Shown one piece after another: positions 15,904 through 24,160 of a stretch of 29,359 bases of DNA. The DNA is from JANRJY01 sp033763735 (GTDB lineage: Bacteria; Bacteroidota; Bacteroidia; Cytophagales; UBA9547): contig JANRJY010000016.1 of assembly GCA_033763735.1 (NCBI GenBank), positions 1 to 29,359 on the forward strand, read 5' to 3'. The notes under the pieces were generated by a model. It was not told the DNA's origin. It saw only the letters and a list, made by a program, of their open reading frames with translations, and ran no database searches. A program made the translations under genes and the position numbers. Every line of letters starts with the position of its first letter. Position 1 is the stretch's first letter.

Positions 15904-17377
15904 TCACGTTTCTCAATGATTGATTGTTACCATTGAGTCTATGAATATCAGTTGTAAAATATATTTGATTGTATTTTCCATTGTTGCCTAGTGAACCTGC
16001 GGCAACTATGTTGGGTCCACTCCAATTGCTCAATGCCTGATAAGTAGCTGTAAACAAAGTATTAGCGGTTTTCTTAGTGTACCCGGGTGTGGCACCAGTT
16101 ATTAAACCCACATTTTTTAATGTATCATAAGTGTTGATATTTGCAGGAATTATTTTAGAATTATTACTTAACCTTGCTTGACCGGGTTTTGACGAAATAC
16201 TATCAAATGGAGCAAATTCATAAATAGGCGAATTAATGTCAAGGGGTAATTTTGAAATAGATACCAATATTTTGCCACCTGCATTTAAGTAATTTTGAAT
16301 GGATGTAATGCCTAATTCAATTGCCAGATTGCCTCCATAAGTAGAGCCATCATTAATCCAAAATACGGATTTATAAAGCTTTAAATACTCTGTAAATGTA
16401 ATATTCCAGTTGATGGGCAAGTACGCATTGGATGATCGGTTAATGTCATATACATCGTAGTTGAGGCTATCAGCGCCATTTGAAGGTGTTTTCTTTAAAG
16501 TTTGTTTTAAAATAGGATCTAATACATTTCTTTCTTCTCTGGAAGGTGAGTTGAAACAATCCACTACAAGCACATCCCCATTTTTCTTTTTGTAATAAAA
16601 GGAATTCACCGTATCAACTGCACTAAAAGCATTACTAATATCTTTTGACCTGACATACACTTTATTGTAGGTATTCAAATTCAAACTCCCAATAGTCCGT
16701 GTATCTTCTTTAGCAGTGGATCCTACCAATATTTTGCAATTGGTCGATACCGCATTATCAGCGCTCGTGGGAACAAAAGTTAGCTGCGTTACACTTTTAC
16801 TAAATCCAACCCAATTGCCATTGTTAAATTTCACAAATACGGAATCTAGGTTTGAGATGCCATCGGGGTCATCAGCAAACCAACTGATGCTGAATACACT
16901 ATGTACTGTATCAGTCACTGATTTTATGTTGCCAATCACTCGGTCAAGTTTGATAGTAGGTTGTGCATTTTTGACTGGTAACTGCAAACAAGGTGGATTA
17001 GGATCTTTAACGTCTTTATTATCAATGGCTCTGGCATAAAAACTTATTTGAGCAAATTTGGCTCCATATGGCAATGGAAATAAAAAGAGACTATCTGTTT
17101 TTGTAGTAAAAGACCAAGGTTTATTGTTGATGTAATTAGCTGATTGCACACATGTTAGCGTATCCGAAATAATTTCATATCCTTTAATATAGCCATTTAC
17201 ACTCTCTCCTTGCCAGCTTAATTTTATTTTCCCGGATAAACTATTGGAATCGGTTAAATTAATTTGTTTTAGATAAATACGCGTAGTAGGTGGAGATAAA
17301 GGACTAACTTCCCCTGTACGATTTCTACATCCATTCAAAATAAAAATTCCAAGAATTAAAATGTAGAGTTTATTCAT
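15872..17377 (-). CDS. Lipoprotein with FN3-like and amidotransferase-like domains
   Basis: I place the start at 17377, giving the lipoprotein signal MNKLYILILGIFILNGC (Cys17). The frame is open to a GTG at 17434, but that lies in a hairpin and would bury the lipobox. The N-terminal half has two fibronectin/Ig-like stretches (KIKLSWQGESVNGYIKGYEI, then SISWFADDPDG). The second half, from GDVLVVDCF on, has alternating strands and helices with LYKSVFWINDGS, then SIQNYLNAGGKILVSISKLP, resembling the class I glutamine-amidotransferase-like fold (DUF4350/ThuA type); I see no clear catalytic Cys. It is directly upstream of and coupled to the TonB-dependent receptor, the position a SusD-type lipoprotein usually holds, so it may be the receptor's surface partner. 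That role is inference. Confidence 0.75.
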   Translation of the reverse strand: MNKLYILILGIFILNGCRNRTGEVSPLSPPTTRIYLKQINLTDSNSLSGKIKLSWQGESVNGYIKGYEIISDTLTCVQSANYINNKPWSFTTKTDSLFLFPLPYGAKFAQISFYARAIDNKDVKDPNPPCLQLPVKNAQPTIKLDRVIGNIKSVTDTVHSVFSISWFADDPDGISNLDSVFVKFNNGNWVGFSKSVTQLTFVPTSADNAVSTNCKILVGSTAKEDTRTIGSLNLNTYNKVYVRSKDISNAFSAVDTVNSFYYKKKNGDVLVVDCFNSPSREERNVLDPILKQTLKKTPSNGADSLNYDVYDINRSSNAYLPINWNITFTEYLKLYKSVFWINDGSTYGGNLAIELGITSIQNYLNAGGKILVSISKLPLDINSPIYEFAPFDSISSKPGQARLSNNSKIIPANINTYDTLKNVGLITGATPGYTKKTANTLFTATYQALSNWSGPNIVAAGSLGNNGKYNQIYFTTDIHRLNGNNQSLRNVIAKIFNQDFK

Positions 17378-17413
17378 CCTGTTTTTACTTGCAATATTTT
17401 TTTTCAAGATATT

Positions 17414-17445
17414 TAAATAACCCCCATAATGCACGGGGGTATTTA
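17414..17445. promoter_or_regulatory. GC-cored hairpin between T9SS protein and lipoprotein genes
   Basis: Five C (17421-17425) pair with five G (17435-17439) around a 9-base loop. The stem extends outward through A/T pairs with one bulge, to 17414 and 17445. It lies between the stop of the 865-residue protein (17462) and the lipoprotein start (17377). On the minus-strand transcript the stem ends in UUAUUUA and has no clean U-run, so it is either a weak terminator or a leader/processing hairpin. A run of five G/C pairs stands out in this AT-rich DNA. Confidence 0.45.
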
Positions 17446-17461
17446 GGCAGTTGAAATGAAA

Positions 17462-20059
17462 TTATTGTAACACTATACGTTTTACTACTTGATTGCCATT
17501 ACTTCCATAACCTGCTTTGAGTATATATATTCCTTTGGTTAAGGTGCTCAAATCCAGTTGTTTGTATCGAACAATATTGGCTTCTGACAAAACTTTGTCT
17601 CCTACTATATTAAATAATTCAATCTTCACAGATTGGTCAGTATTTAGTTTCAAGTGGATGGTGTTGTTTGCAGGATTAGGGTAAACAATCAAATCATTAT
17701 TATTTAAAATAGGATGTTCATATGAAGTAATTTTAAAACCGGGGAGTGTTAATACCGCAGGAACACCATTTACTTGTAAACCAGAAATATCAAATATATC
17801 CCTTGGAAGCAGTTTCATATTTCCGAATGAATGTGTTATAATGCCACTAATATTATCAAATGTCACTTTACGATTGGCATAAATTGGATTGATATATTTT
17901 GACTTCATGGCTGATGTATCAGGTAAGAAATTGCTACCTGAACTAGTTAATAATGCAGTGGGCGTATTTACTAAAGGAAATACTTGAGAACTAATTACAT
18001 ACGTCGAAGTGGTGGAATTGCTATTATAGACAGGTGCTCTACCTGCTAATACTCTCGTGCCAACAACTGCCACATTTCTTAAAGAACTTGTTATGGTTTC
18101 AGGAAAACTTAAAATGGCATCTTTATCTGTTCCAATTCGATATTCTGAAAAATTTGCTTTATAATCAGCATTGGTATCAACTACATAAAGTTTACCAGAT
18201 GTGGCCGAAATTTGTGCATATATAGCTTCATATTTTTCATGTTTGCGAAATTCATAGTTACCAGAAAGTAAGGTATGGTCAATGAAAATGGGTGTAACGG
18301 CCACATTTTTTGCTATAGGTACAATGTTTGCGCTTAAAGTGAGCCCTTTAAGCATAGTTATTGTAGAGCTACCTCCTGAAGCTTGTTCCACTACTTTGCC
18401 CACTACAGTAATTTTATCACCTTTATTTACATTTTGCAGATATATATTATTATCTAAAAAAATGCCTCCCCATTCGGATACATTTTCATCTTGAAGTGTT
18501 ACAATTCCCAAATCGTTAGGAGTAGAAGTAACTACTCCAGTAATAGTTACAATCCTATTTTCATACAATGAACGACCATTGGTAAATGGTGTTTTTTGTA
18601 CATCTGTAATTTGCAATCCGTTTGCACGTATTACAAATGCCAATGGTTTTTCCTTTCCTAAAGTACCGCTAATTGTAACCGGTACTCTTGGATATACGCT
18701 TACAGCAGCAGGGCTTCTTGAATCAGATGCTTTAATATAGAAATAAATAGTTTTGCCTTCGGCAAAACCTCCCAAGTTGTTGGAAATGGTGCCAGACCAT
18801 GTATTACCTTGACTGGTCATAGGGATTGAGTTCCAAGAAGCATAATTAAGAGTATCTGCTGAGAAAAACAATGTTGCACTAGCAATGCTAATACCTGGAT
18901 CAATCGCTTGAATAGTTGCAGAAATTGTTGCGCTTTCGGCTATTTTGGGAGATTGAGGGCTTACAAAAACTTCTGTAATTATAGGAGGATTGTACTGTGC
19001 AATTTTATAATGACTAGGATGAAAAGGTTCTAATTGGTAGCCTTTATCAAATGAAGGCCCTCCACCTGAAATAGTTGCAATTGTTTTGCAAGATTGTCCA
19101 GGAACTTGATTTTTGATATGTACTAAAATTCCCCTTACGTAATCGTATTTTCCTCCTACTATAGGCACCTGGGATAATCGCCCACCTGCACTCACTTGTT
19201 GACCACCACAAGTGCTACTAGTTGTAACATCGTTTGGTAATCTACCAGCTTTGAAACGGTCGTATATTTGTACTCTATTACCAGCTGCATCCTTACAAAC
19301 TATTCTATATCTTACGTTTTCATTGAAGTCGATAGTAGTTTGCACTGTAGTTCCTCTGGAATATTCCTCCACAAAAAGATCTCTTAATTCAACAAACATT
19401 CCCTCATACTGTTCGCCTTCAGGGAGATTATTTATGTTGTCAGATCCAGTATTTAGTTGAGAAACAGGAACAGTAATTGGGTATACACCCTCAACTTGTT
19501 GCCCATTCAAGGTAGGCGGTAAATTAGAAGCAGTACCCAAAATTGTAAAATTCAATGGAATAATCTGAGTTTGACCTCCAAAACCAAGTCCACTTGTATC
19601 ATCAACTATTCCCATAACTTGAACTGAATCACCTGCAGCTGCATCTAATATGTCATTTGGTGTAAGCACTTGATTACACTGAGCTACACTTGGCGGACTA
19701 GGTCGAATCCAAATTCCTGAATAGGGTCCATTTCCAGCTTGCATTGTTAATTCTCTTCCGTACTGATTTACACTAGTTGTTGTTGTAACGGATGGATAAT
19801 TTATTCCGTTAACAGACATTGGATCAAAAGTTATTCTTCCAGGAACATTCATACGACCTCTCACAACGACTGTTAAAGTATGAAAATACGATCTGTCATC
19901 ACAAACAGAAAGCCTACTTCCTGCAACGGTTTGGATTTCCTGAATGGTGGTATGGTAGGGATTAGGAATTGTTCCTAGTGTTGGATGATTCTGCGTTTGT
20001 GCATTTGCAAATTGAATAATTGCAATTGTGCATACTAGGCTTAGTAATTTGTTTTTCAT
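17462..20059 (-). CDS. T9SS-secreted multi-OB-fold protein
   Basis: A signal peptide (MKNKLLSLVCTIAIIQFANA) and a C-terminal T9SS type A sorting domain (about 787-865, starting VYPNPANNTIHL and ending QVVKRIVLQ) bracket a beta-rich protein of 865 residues. I see several OB-fold-like stretches: about 40-180 (LTVVVRGRM, then GDSVQVMGIVDD), 195-345, 484-580 (IVTITGVVTSTPNDLGIVTL, then GDKITVVGKVVE) and 600-755. An Ig-like domain lies at about 357-466 (PPIITEVFVSP, then TIYFYIKASDS). The third stretch matches the OB-fold found in extracellular nucleases of the ExeM/YhcR type. No nuclease active site is visible, so it may bind rather than cut. It is exported and probably cell-surface linked. It lies 41 bp downstream of the 690-residue gene, in the same operon. 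Confidence 0.83.
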   Translation of the reverse strand: MKNKLLSLVCTIAIIQFANAQTQNHPTLGTIPNPYHTTIQEIQTVAGSRLSVCDDRSYFHTLTVVVRGRMNVPGRITFDPMSVNGINYPSVTTTTSVNQYGRELTMQAGNGPYSGIWIRPSPPSVAQCNQVLTPNDILDAAAGDSVQVMGIVDDTSGLGFGGQTQIIPLNFTILGTASNLPPTLNGQQVEGVYPITVPVSQLNTGSDNINNLPEGEQYEGMFVELRDLFVEEYSRGTTVQTTIDFNENVRYRIVCKDAAGNRVQIYDRFKAGRLPNDVTTSSTCGGQQVSAGGRLSQVPIVGGKYDYVRGILVHIKNQVPGQSCKTIATISGGGPSFDKGYQLEPFHPSHYKIAQYNPPIITEVFVSPQSPKIAESATISATIQAIDPGISIASATLFFSADTLNYASWNSIPMTSQGNTWSGTISNNLGGFAEGKTIYFYIKASDSRSPAAVSVYPRVPVTISGTLGKEKPLAFVIRANGLQITDVQKTPFTNGRSLYENRIVTITGVVTSTPNDLGIVTLQDENVSEWGGIFLDNNIYLQNVNKGDKITVVGKVVEQASGGSSTITMLKGLTLSANIVPIAKNVAVTPIFIDHTLLSGNYEFRKHEKYEAIYAQISATSGKLYVVDTNADYKANFSEYRIGTDKDAILSFPETITSSLRNVAVVGTRVLAGRAPVYNSNSTTSTYVISSQVFPLVNTPTALLTSSGSNFLPDTSAMKSKYINPIYANRKVTFDNISGIITHSFGNMKLLPRDIFDISGLQVNGVPAVLTLPGFKITSYEHPILNNNDLIVYPNPANNTIHLKLNTDQSVKIELFNIVGDKVLSEANIVRYKQLDLSTLTKGIYILKAGYGSNGNQVVKRIVLQ

Positions 20060-20100
20060 TGTTTTGTTGTTTAGATAGGTTGGTAGTTATGTTTTAGTTA

Positions 20101-22173
20101 CTATTTTATAATTACAAATTTTCCTGCATTGGTATTTCCATTTTTAAGGTCTTCCACCGAAAACATATAAATACCTCTGGCAATTAATTGGCTATTGGCC
20201 GACATTAAGTCCCAAGCATGCTCTCCACCCGAAAACACGGTTTGCTTAATATCTGAATAAGTATTGAACCAACGCACATCGCTTCCGTTGTAATTACTGT
20301 TATGTTCAAATTCATCAATCAAATCGCCACTGTATGTGAAAATTTTAACTTTGCATTTTTCTGGCAAATTTGAAAATATCAACTTACGGTCTTCTTCAAA
20401 CTTGCTGCTTCCTTCCCAAGCAGCCAATCCATAATATGGGTTAGGATATACAAATGGACCCTCAGTTTTGATACTATTATTGGCGGGTTTGCCTGCATAC
20501 ACACGTTTGAGGTTTTGCAACAAACTTGACTCTAAAGAAGCCAAGCTTAAAGTGTCGTTTCCGGTGTCAAAAGCAGTAAGACTAATAGCGTGCTGCCAGC
20601 CATTGACTATATTTTTAAATGAATATTTGTGTGTATATATAATTGTATCTCCTTGAAAAGTTATAGGTTGTGCCAAACGAATGGAATCGAAGCCATTATC
20701 GAAAAACTTTTGATTCCCTTTGGCATCAAAACTGGCTACTAGGGTTAAGTTTTTCTCTATGTTTTTTTCATCTTGCATGTCAAAACCAACTTGGGTTTTG
20801 TATATTCTGAATCCTTCAAAATCTTTAATTTTTGAAACAGGGTCAACAAATTTGATGGAGTTGTCTGACCAATACACATCAATATTATTGTCGGAGGCTA
20901 TTATTTTGGTTTGAGGAATGGCAGGTGGTTCGGGGAATATCCATCTGGATATTTTTCCATCTTTGTCATTGTCTTCATTCTCATCAAGTTTTCCATTGAA
21001 GTTTGCATCTTCACCATTAAATGAACGCTGCAGAGAATTTGAGTTGCGTATAAAATCTGCAATTTGTTTGCTTGTATTATTTTGAGGTGGATTGCCATCC
21101 CTTACTGAAGCTGCGCAAACGATGCCATAGGTTACAGAAATTGTTTCTCCAGGTGCCAAGCTCCCAAAAGGACCTACTGAAATCAATACCGAGCGATTTC
21201 CTTTGTTTTTCATCAATGATTGTGAACTTATCCAGTCTGAACGATCTTCAAGTCCTCCGCTAAGTTTCAAATAATATTCATTGTCGTTTTCAGGTCTGAA
21301 AAACTGTGCGGAACCTGATGAAAACAACCAGGTATTATAATTCGTTTTGAAGGTCGGATTTGATTTAGGATGTTGAAAGTTTCCCCTTTGGTCGGTAGCA
21401 CCCAAAAACTTAAGTCCTACATAACTTTGGGTATTGTAAGTAATATTTTCAGCATCCCATTGATACGAAAGAGAAAGAGAATCGACATAAGCATTACCAC
21501 CTGATGAATAAAAAGGCGTACCGCCCGGAATATTAATATTTACATCTCTTATTACAAAATTGGCCCAGTAACCCACCCAAACACTGTCGATAGTTTTTGT
21601 TCCGGTGTTTTTAATGTCAAATTTTAAAGGCACAAAATAATTGGCGGATGAAAAGTTCCAGTTATAAGCTTCAAAATGAATGTCCAAATTCAAAGGGATT
21701 TTGTGATCCGCAATTTGTTGATTGGAGCCGGGTACAAGTATATTTTTATCGGTACAATTTCCTATCAAATCCTGATGGGAAACAGCATCAATGGCGTAAA
21801 ACTCATTATCTACCAACTTTGATTTTTGTTGTAAAGTAGCACCAAGTTCGGCTGTTAGTTCATATCCTTTGGCTCCGGTGGAATATCCTTGAGAAGAACT
21901 AATAGCTCCGGTACTTACCAATTTTTGTCCATTGATAATACCTCCAACCCAAAGTCCACCGTTGAACAAATGTTCAATTCCTGATTTGGCAGGATATTCA
22001 CACGAACCCCAACTATCGCTACTATATTTGCCTCTGAAACCATTACCAATTATGCCTAAGTTGTTGACAGTAAGTTCAATGTTAGCTTGCTTAGTTAATC
22101 CGTATTCCACAAATCCTTGTGCAAATATTTGAAAAATTGGTACTAGAAGTAATAAAATAAGCTTCGTTTTCAA
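20101..22173 (-). CDS. T9SS-secreted protein with Ca-binding-like loop
   Basis: The 690-residue protein has a signal peptide (MKTKLILLLLVPIFQIFA) and a C-terminal T9SS-like domain (VYPNPYYGLAAWEG near 576-589, then KVKIFTYSGDLIDEF and a closing GKFVIIK). Residues about 389-408 hold two Asp/Asn-rich loops, DANFNGKLDENE and DNDKDGKIS, resembling EF-hand or dockerin calcium loops. The N-terminal half (NGFRGKYSSDSWGSCEYP, then HLFNGGLWVGG) resembles a group of large Bacteroidota/Ignavibacteria secreted proteins of unknown role. A fibronectin-like part lies near 430-545. No catalytic motif was recognised. It starts 22 bp after the stop of the EEP-fold gene and is followed closely by the OB-fold gene, so all three secreted proteins likely come from one transcript. 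Confidence 0.8.
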   Translation of the reverse strand: MKTKLILLLLVPIFQIFAQGFVEYGLTKQANIELTVNNLGIIGNGFRGKYSSDSWGSCEYPAKSGIEHLFNGGLWVGGIINGQKLVSTGAISSSQGYSTGAKGYELTAELGATLQQKSKLVDNEFYAIDAVSHQDLIGNCTDKNILVPGSNQQIADHKIPLNLDIHFEAYNWNFSSANYFVPLKFDIKNTGTKTIDSVWVGYWANFVIRDVNINIPGGTPFYSSGGNAYVDSLSLSYQWDAENITYNTQSYVGLKFLGATDQRGNFQHPKSNPTFKTNYNTWLFSSGSAQFFRPENDNEYYLKLSGGLEDRSDWISSQSLMKNKGNRSVLISVGPFGSLAPGETISVTYGIVCAASVRDGNPPQNNTSKQIADFIRNSNSLQRSFNGEDANFNGKLDENEDNDKDGKISRWIFPEPPAIPQTKIIASDNNIDVYWSDNSIKFVDPVSKIKDFEGFRIYKTQVGFDMQDEKNIEKNLTLVASFDAKGNQKFFDNGFDSIRLAQPITFQGDTIIYTHKYSFKNIVNGWQHAISLTAFDTGNDTLSLASLESSLLQNLKRVYAGKPANNSIKTEGPFVYPNPYYGLAAWEGSSKFEEDRKLIFSNLPEKCKVKIFTYSGDLIDEFEHNSNYNGSDVRWFNTYSDIKQTVFSGGEHAWDLMSANSQLIARGIYMFSVEDLKNGNTNAGKFVIIK

Positions 22174-22195
22174 ATTTTAACAATAATTGGGTATG

Positions 22196-24097
22196 TTAAT
22201 CAATTTTGATAATTCGCTTCACAATTGATTTTGTGGCTTCACTGTTAATTTGCAACAGATAAGTACCTGATATCAAGGCATTCATAGGCAAAGTAATTTT
22301 TGTATCACCATTCAAATCATATTCTTTCTGCCAAACTGATTGACCATAGATATTGAACATTTCAATAAAATAAGTGCCTGAAGGGCAGTCAGTTAGTGTC
22401 ACTGCGACATTATTCCTGAAAGGATTTTCGATGGATGCACTAAATTTATTCTCTGAATCAATTAAAGAAGCAGCTATACCTGGAGCAGTTATAATTTGTT
22501 CGGACACTATTATTAAAGTACTACCTGTAAAAGTTGAAGTACCTATGATGGTAACTAAATAGAAAGAGGTTCCAGAGTTTGAAGTATTGTAAGTGTTTAT
22601 ACCTATAATGGTAACTCTGGAGGTGCCATTGCCAAACTTGTAAGTACCAGTTACGGTATTGTTAGAAGCCTTTAAAGTAGCTTCGTTTCCTGAAGTTGTA
22701 ATAGAAGAATTAAATGGATTTGGTATAATAGAATTATCAATACCATTGGTTCCAGTATTTGTATTGTTAACTGAACCATAAATAACGGATTGGGTATAAA
22801 ACGACATAATTGAACCGGTGATACTATAATAACCCGATACAGTAACAGGATAAGAACCATTTACACCGATTTTAGTCAAATGTGTATTTGTCCCTGCAAT
22901 AGTCATTTGTGTTCCTGTGGACAAGAGTACGGTTCCTGACACCGTATTATATGTATTTAGTATTTGAAAATAATTGTTCACACCGTATAAATATGGACCT
23001 TTCATAACTAGCGGAACTAGTGCAGGATTTATTTTTGCTATTGAAGAGGGAATAGTTGAAAGCGTAATATTAAGTTTTAATACAACAGGCAAATGGTCTG
23101 AAACATTATAAAGAGCATTTAATATTCCTAAGGGTGCAGCGGTATTACTGCCTGCATTTACCGATTGATTAAAATGCGTGCCATTTTGACCAATAGCTTT
23201 GTAACTATTGGGTATATATCCTGCATATAATGAATCGTTTAAAACCGATTTGTTAGGCAAAATAAAATCAAAACGATCATCACTGCCACCTCCAGCAAAA
23301 CATTCGGTACCATTTAAACGTGTGGATTGGGTATGTATATCAGCAAAACTACTATTTACACTCCAAGTGCCGGGCCGATTTAGTGGGTCTACAAAATGAA
23401 TCCCATTGATGGTGTTCAAAAAAGCTTGATAAGCAGCTTCTGAACTATTGTACAAATTAAAATCTCCTTGAATGATATAGTTATTTGTTTTTTCGTAGTT
23501 TTTGTTTAAAAAGTTTATGATGTTATTAGCACAAGTGGCTCTATCAGCTGCGTCAGAAGCTGTACTTGAAGCTTTTAAGTGTATGCTTACAAAAGTAATA
23601 AATACATCAGAACCTTTAAAAGTAATTCCAGGAACAGTTCCAATATGTTTAAGTTGATAAAGCATCGCATGTCTGGGAGAACACCCAATTACGGTAGTAT
23701 TTGTTAATTGGAGTTTTGCAGAGTTGTAATACAACATCGTGTTTAACTGATCTTGAGGTTCTAAAAAGTATGCAGCTCTTTTGAATAAACTTCCACCAGC
23801 TGCAGTTACTGCTGATAATATTACATCAGCAGATGCTTCATTGTCATTCATTTCATTCACAATTAAAACATCTGGTTTTACATATCCCAAAATAGATGTC
23901 AAATAAGGATTTCTGACTGCTGCCGTTGGTGGGGTACACGATGGTCCCGACACAACATTATATTGCATTAGATTGTAATGCATTACGGTAACCGTATCAT
24001 ATTTATCGTTTTGAGCTAAGGCACAATTGTTATTGTAAAGTACTGTACTAAACGCACATAAAAGTAGATATAAGTATCTCAGGTATATTTTATTCAC
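22196..24097 (-). CDS. T9SS-secreted endonuclease/exonuclease/phosphatase-fold enzyme
   Basis: After a signal peptide (ending NCALAQ) the catalytic domain spans about residues 36-345. It shows the EEP-superfamily landmarks in order: YNLMQYN (Asn42), NEM with the metal-binding Glu82, SIHLKA (His173), GDFNLY (Asp212, Asn214), SDDRFDFIL (about 272-280) and SDHLPVV with Asp334-His335. Members cut nucleic acids or phosphoester bonds with Mg; here the substrate is inferred to be extracellular DNA or a phosphodiester. Residues about 355-545 are a Ser/Thr/Gly/Asn-rich beta-repeat region (for example GTQMTIAGTNTHLTKIGVNG). The T9SS sorting domain lies at about 552-633, ending SIVKRIIKID. It is the first gene after the terminator at 24121-24152 and probably heads the operon down to 10680. 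Confidence 0.9.
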   Translation of the reverse strand: MNKIYLRYLYLLLCAFSTVLYNNNCALAQNDKYDTVTVMHYNLMQYNVVSGPSCTPPTAAVRNPYLTSILGYVKPDVLIVNEMNDNEASADVILSAVTAAGGSLFKRAAYFLEPQDQLNTMLYYNSAKLQLTNTTVIGCSPRHAMLYQLKHIGTVPGITFKGSDVFITFVSIHLKASSTASDAADRATCANNIINFLNKNYEKTNNYIIQGDFNLYNSSEAAYQAFLNTINGIHFVDPLNRPGTWSVNSSFADIHTQSTRLNGTECFAGGGSDDRFDFILPNKSVLNDSLYAGYIPNSYKAIGQNGTHFNQSVNAGSNTAAPLGILNALYNVSDHLPVVLKLNITLSTIPSSIAKINPALVPLVMKGPYLYGVNNYFQILNTYNTVSGTVLLSTGTQMTIAGTNTHLTKIGVNGSYPVTVSGYYSITGSIMSFYTQSVIYGSVNNTNTGTNGIDNSIIPNPFNSSITTSGNEATLKASNNTVTGTYKFGNGTSRVTIIGINTYNTSNSGTSFYLVTIIGTSTFTGSTLIIVSEQIITAPGIAASLIDSENKFSASIENPFRNNVAVTLTDCPSGTYFIEMFNIYGQSVWQKEYDLNGDTKITLPMNALISGTYLLQINSEATKSIVKRIIKID

Positions 24098-24120
24098 GTT
24101 CAGATATTAAGTTATGATAT

Positions 24121-24152
24121 TTAAAGAGCCGAATTAGTATTCGGCTCTTTAA
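24121..24152. terminator. Perfect-stem terminator, possibly bidirectional
   Basis: Fourteen bases (24121-24134) pair perfectly with 24139-24152 around a TAGT loop; the core is AGAGCCGAAT/ATTCGGCTCT, flanked by A/T pairs that provide a short U tract on either strand. It lies 9 bp after the stop of the giant repeat protein and 24 bp before the EEP gene's ATG, so it marks the end of the giant gene's transcript. Confidence 0.85.
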
Positions 24153-24160
24153 TAATTCAG

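Noticed and set aside
17378..17434. Longer GTG start for the amidotransferase-like lipoprotein
   Set aside because: It would begin in the loop of a GC-cored hairpin and place the lipobox internally.
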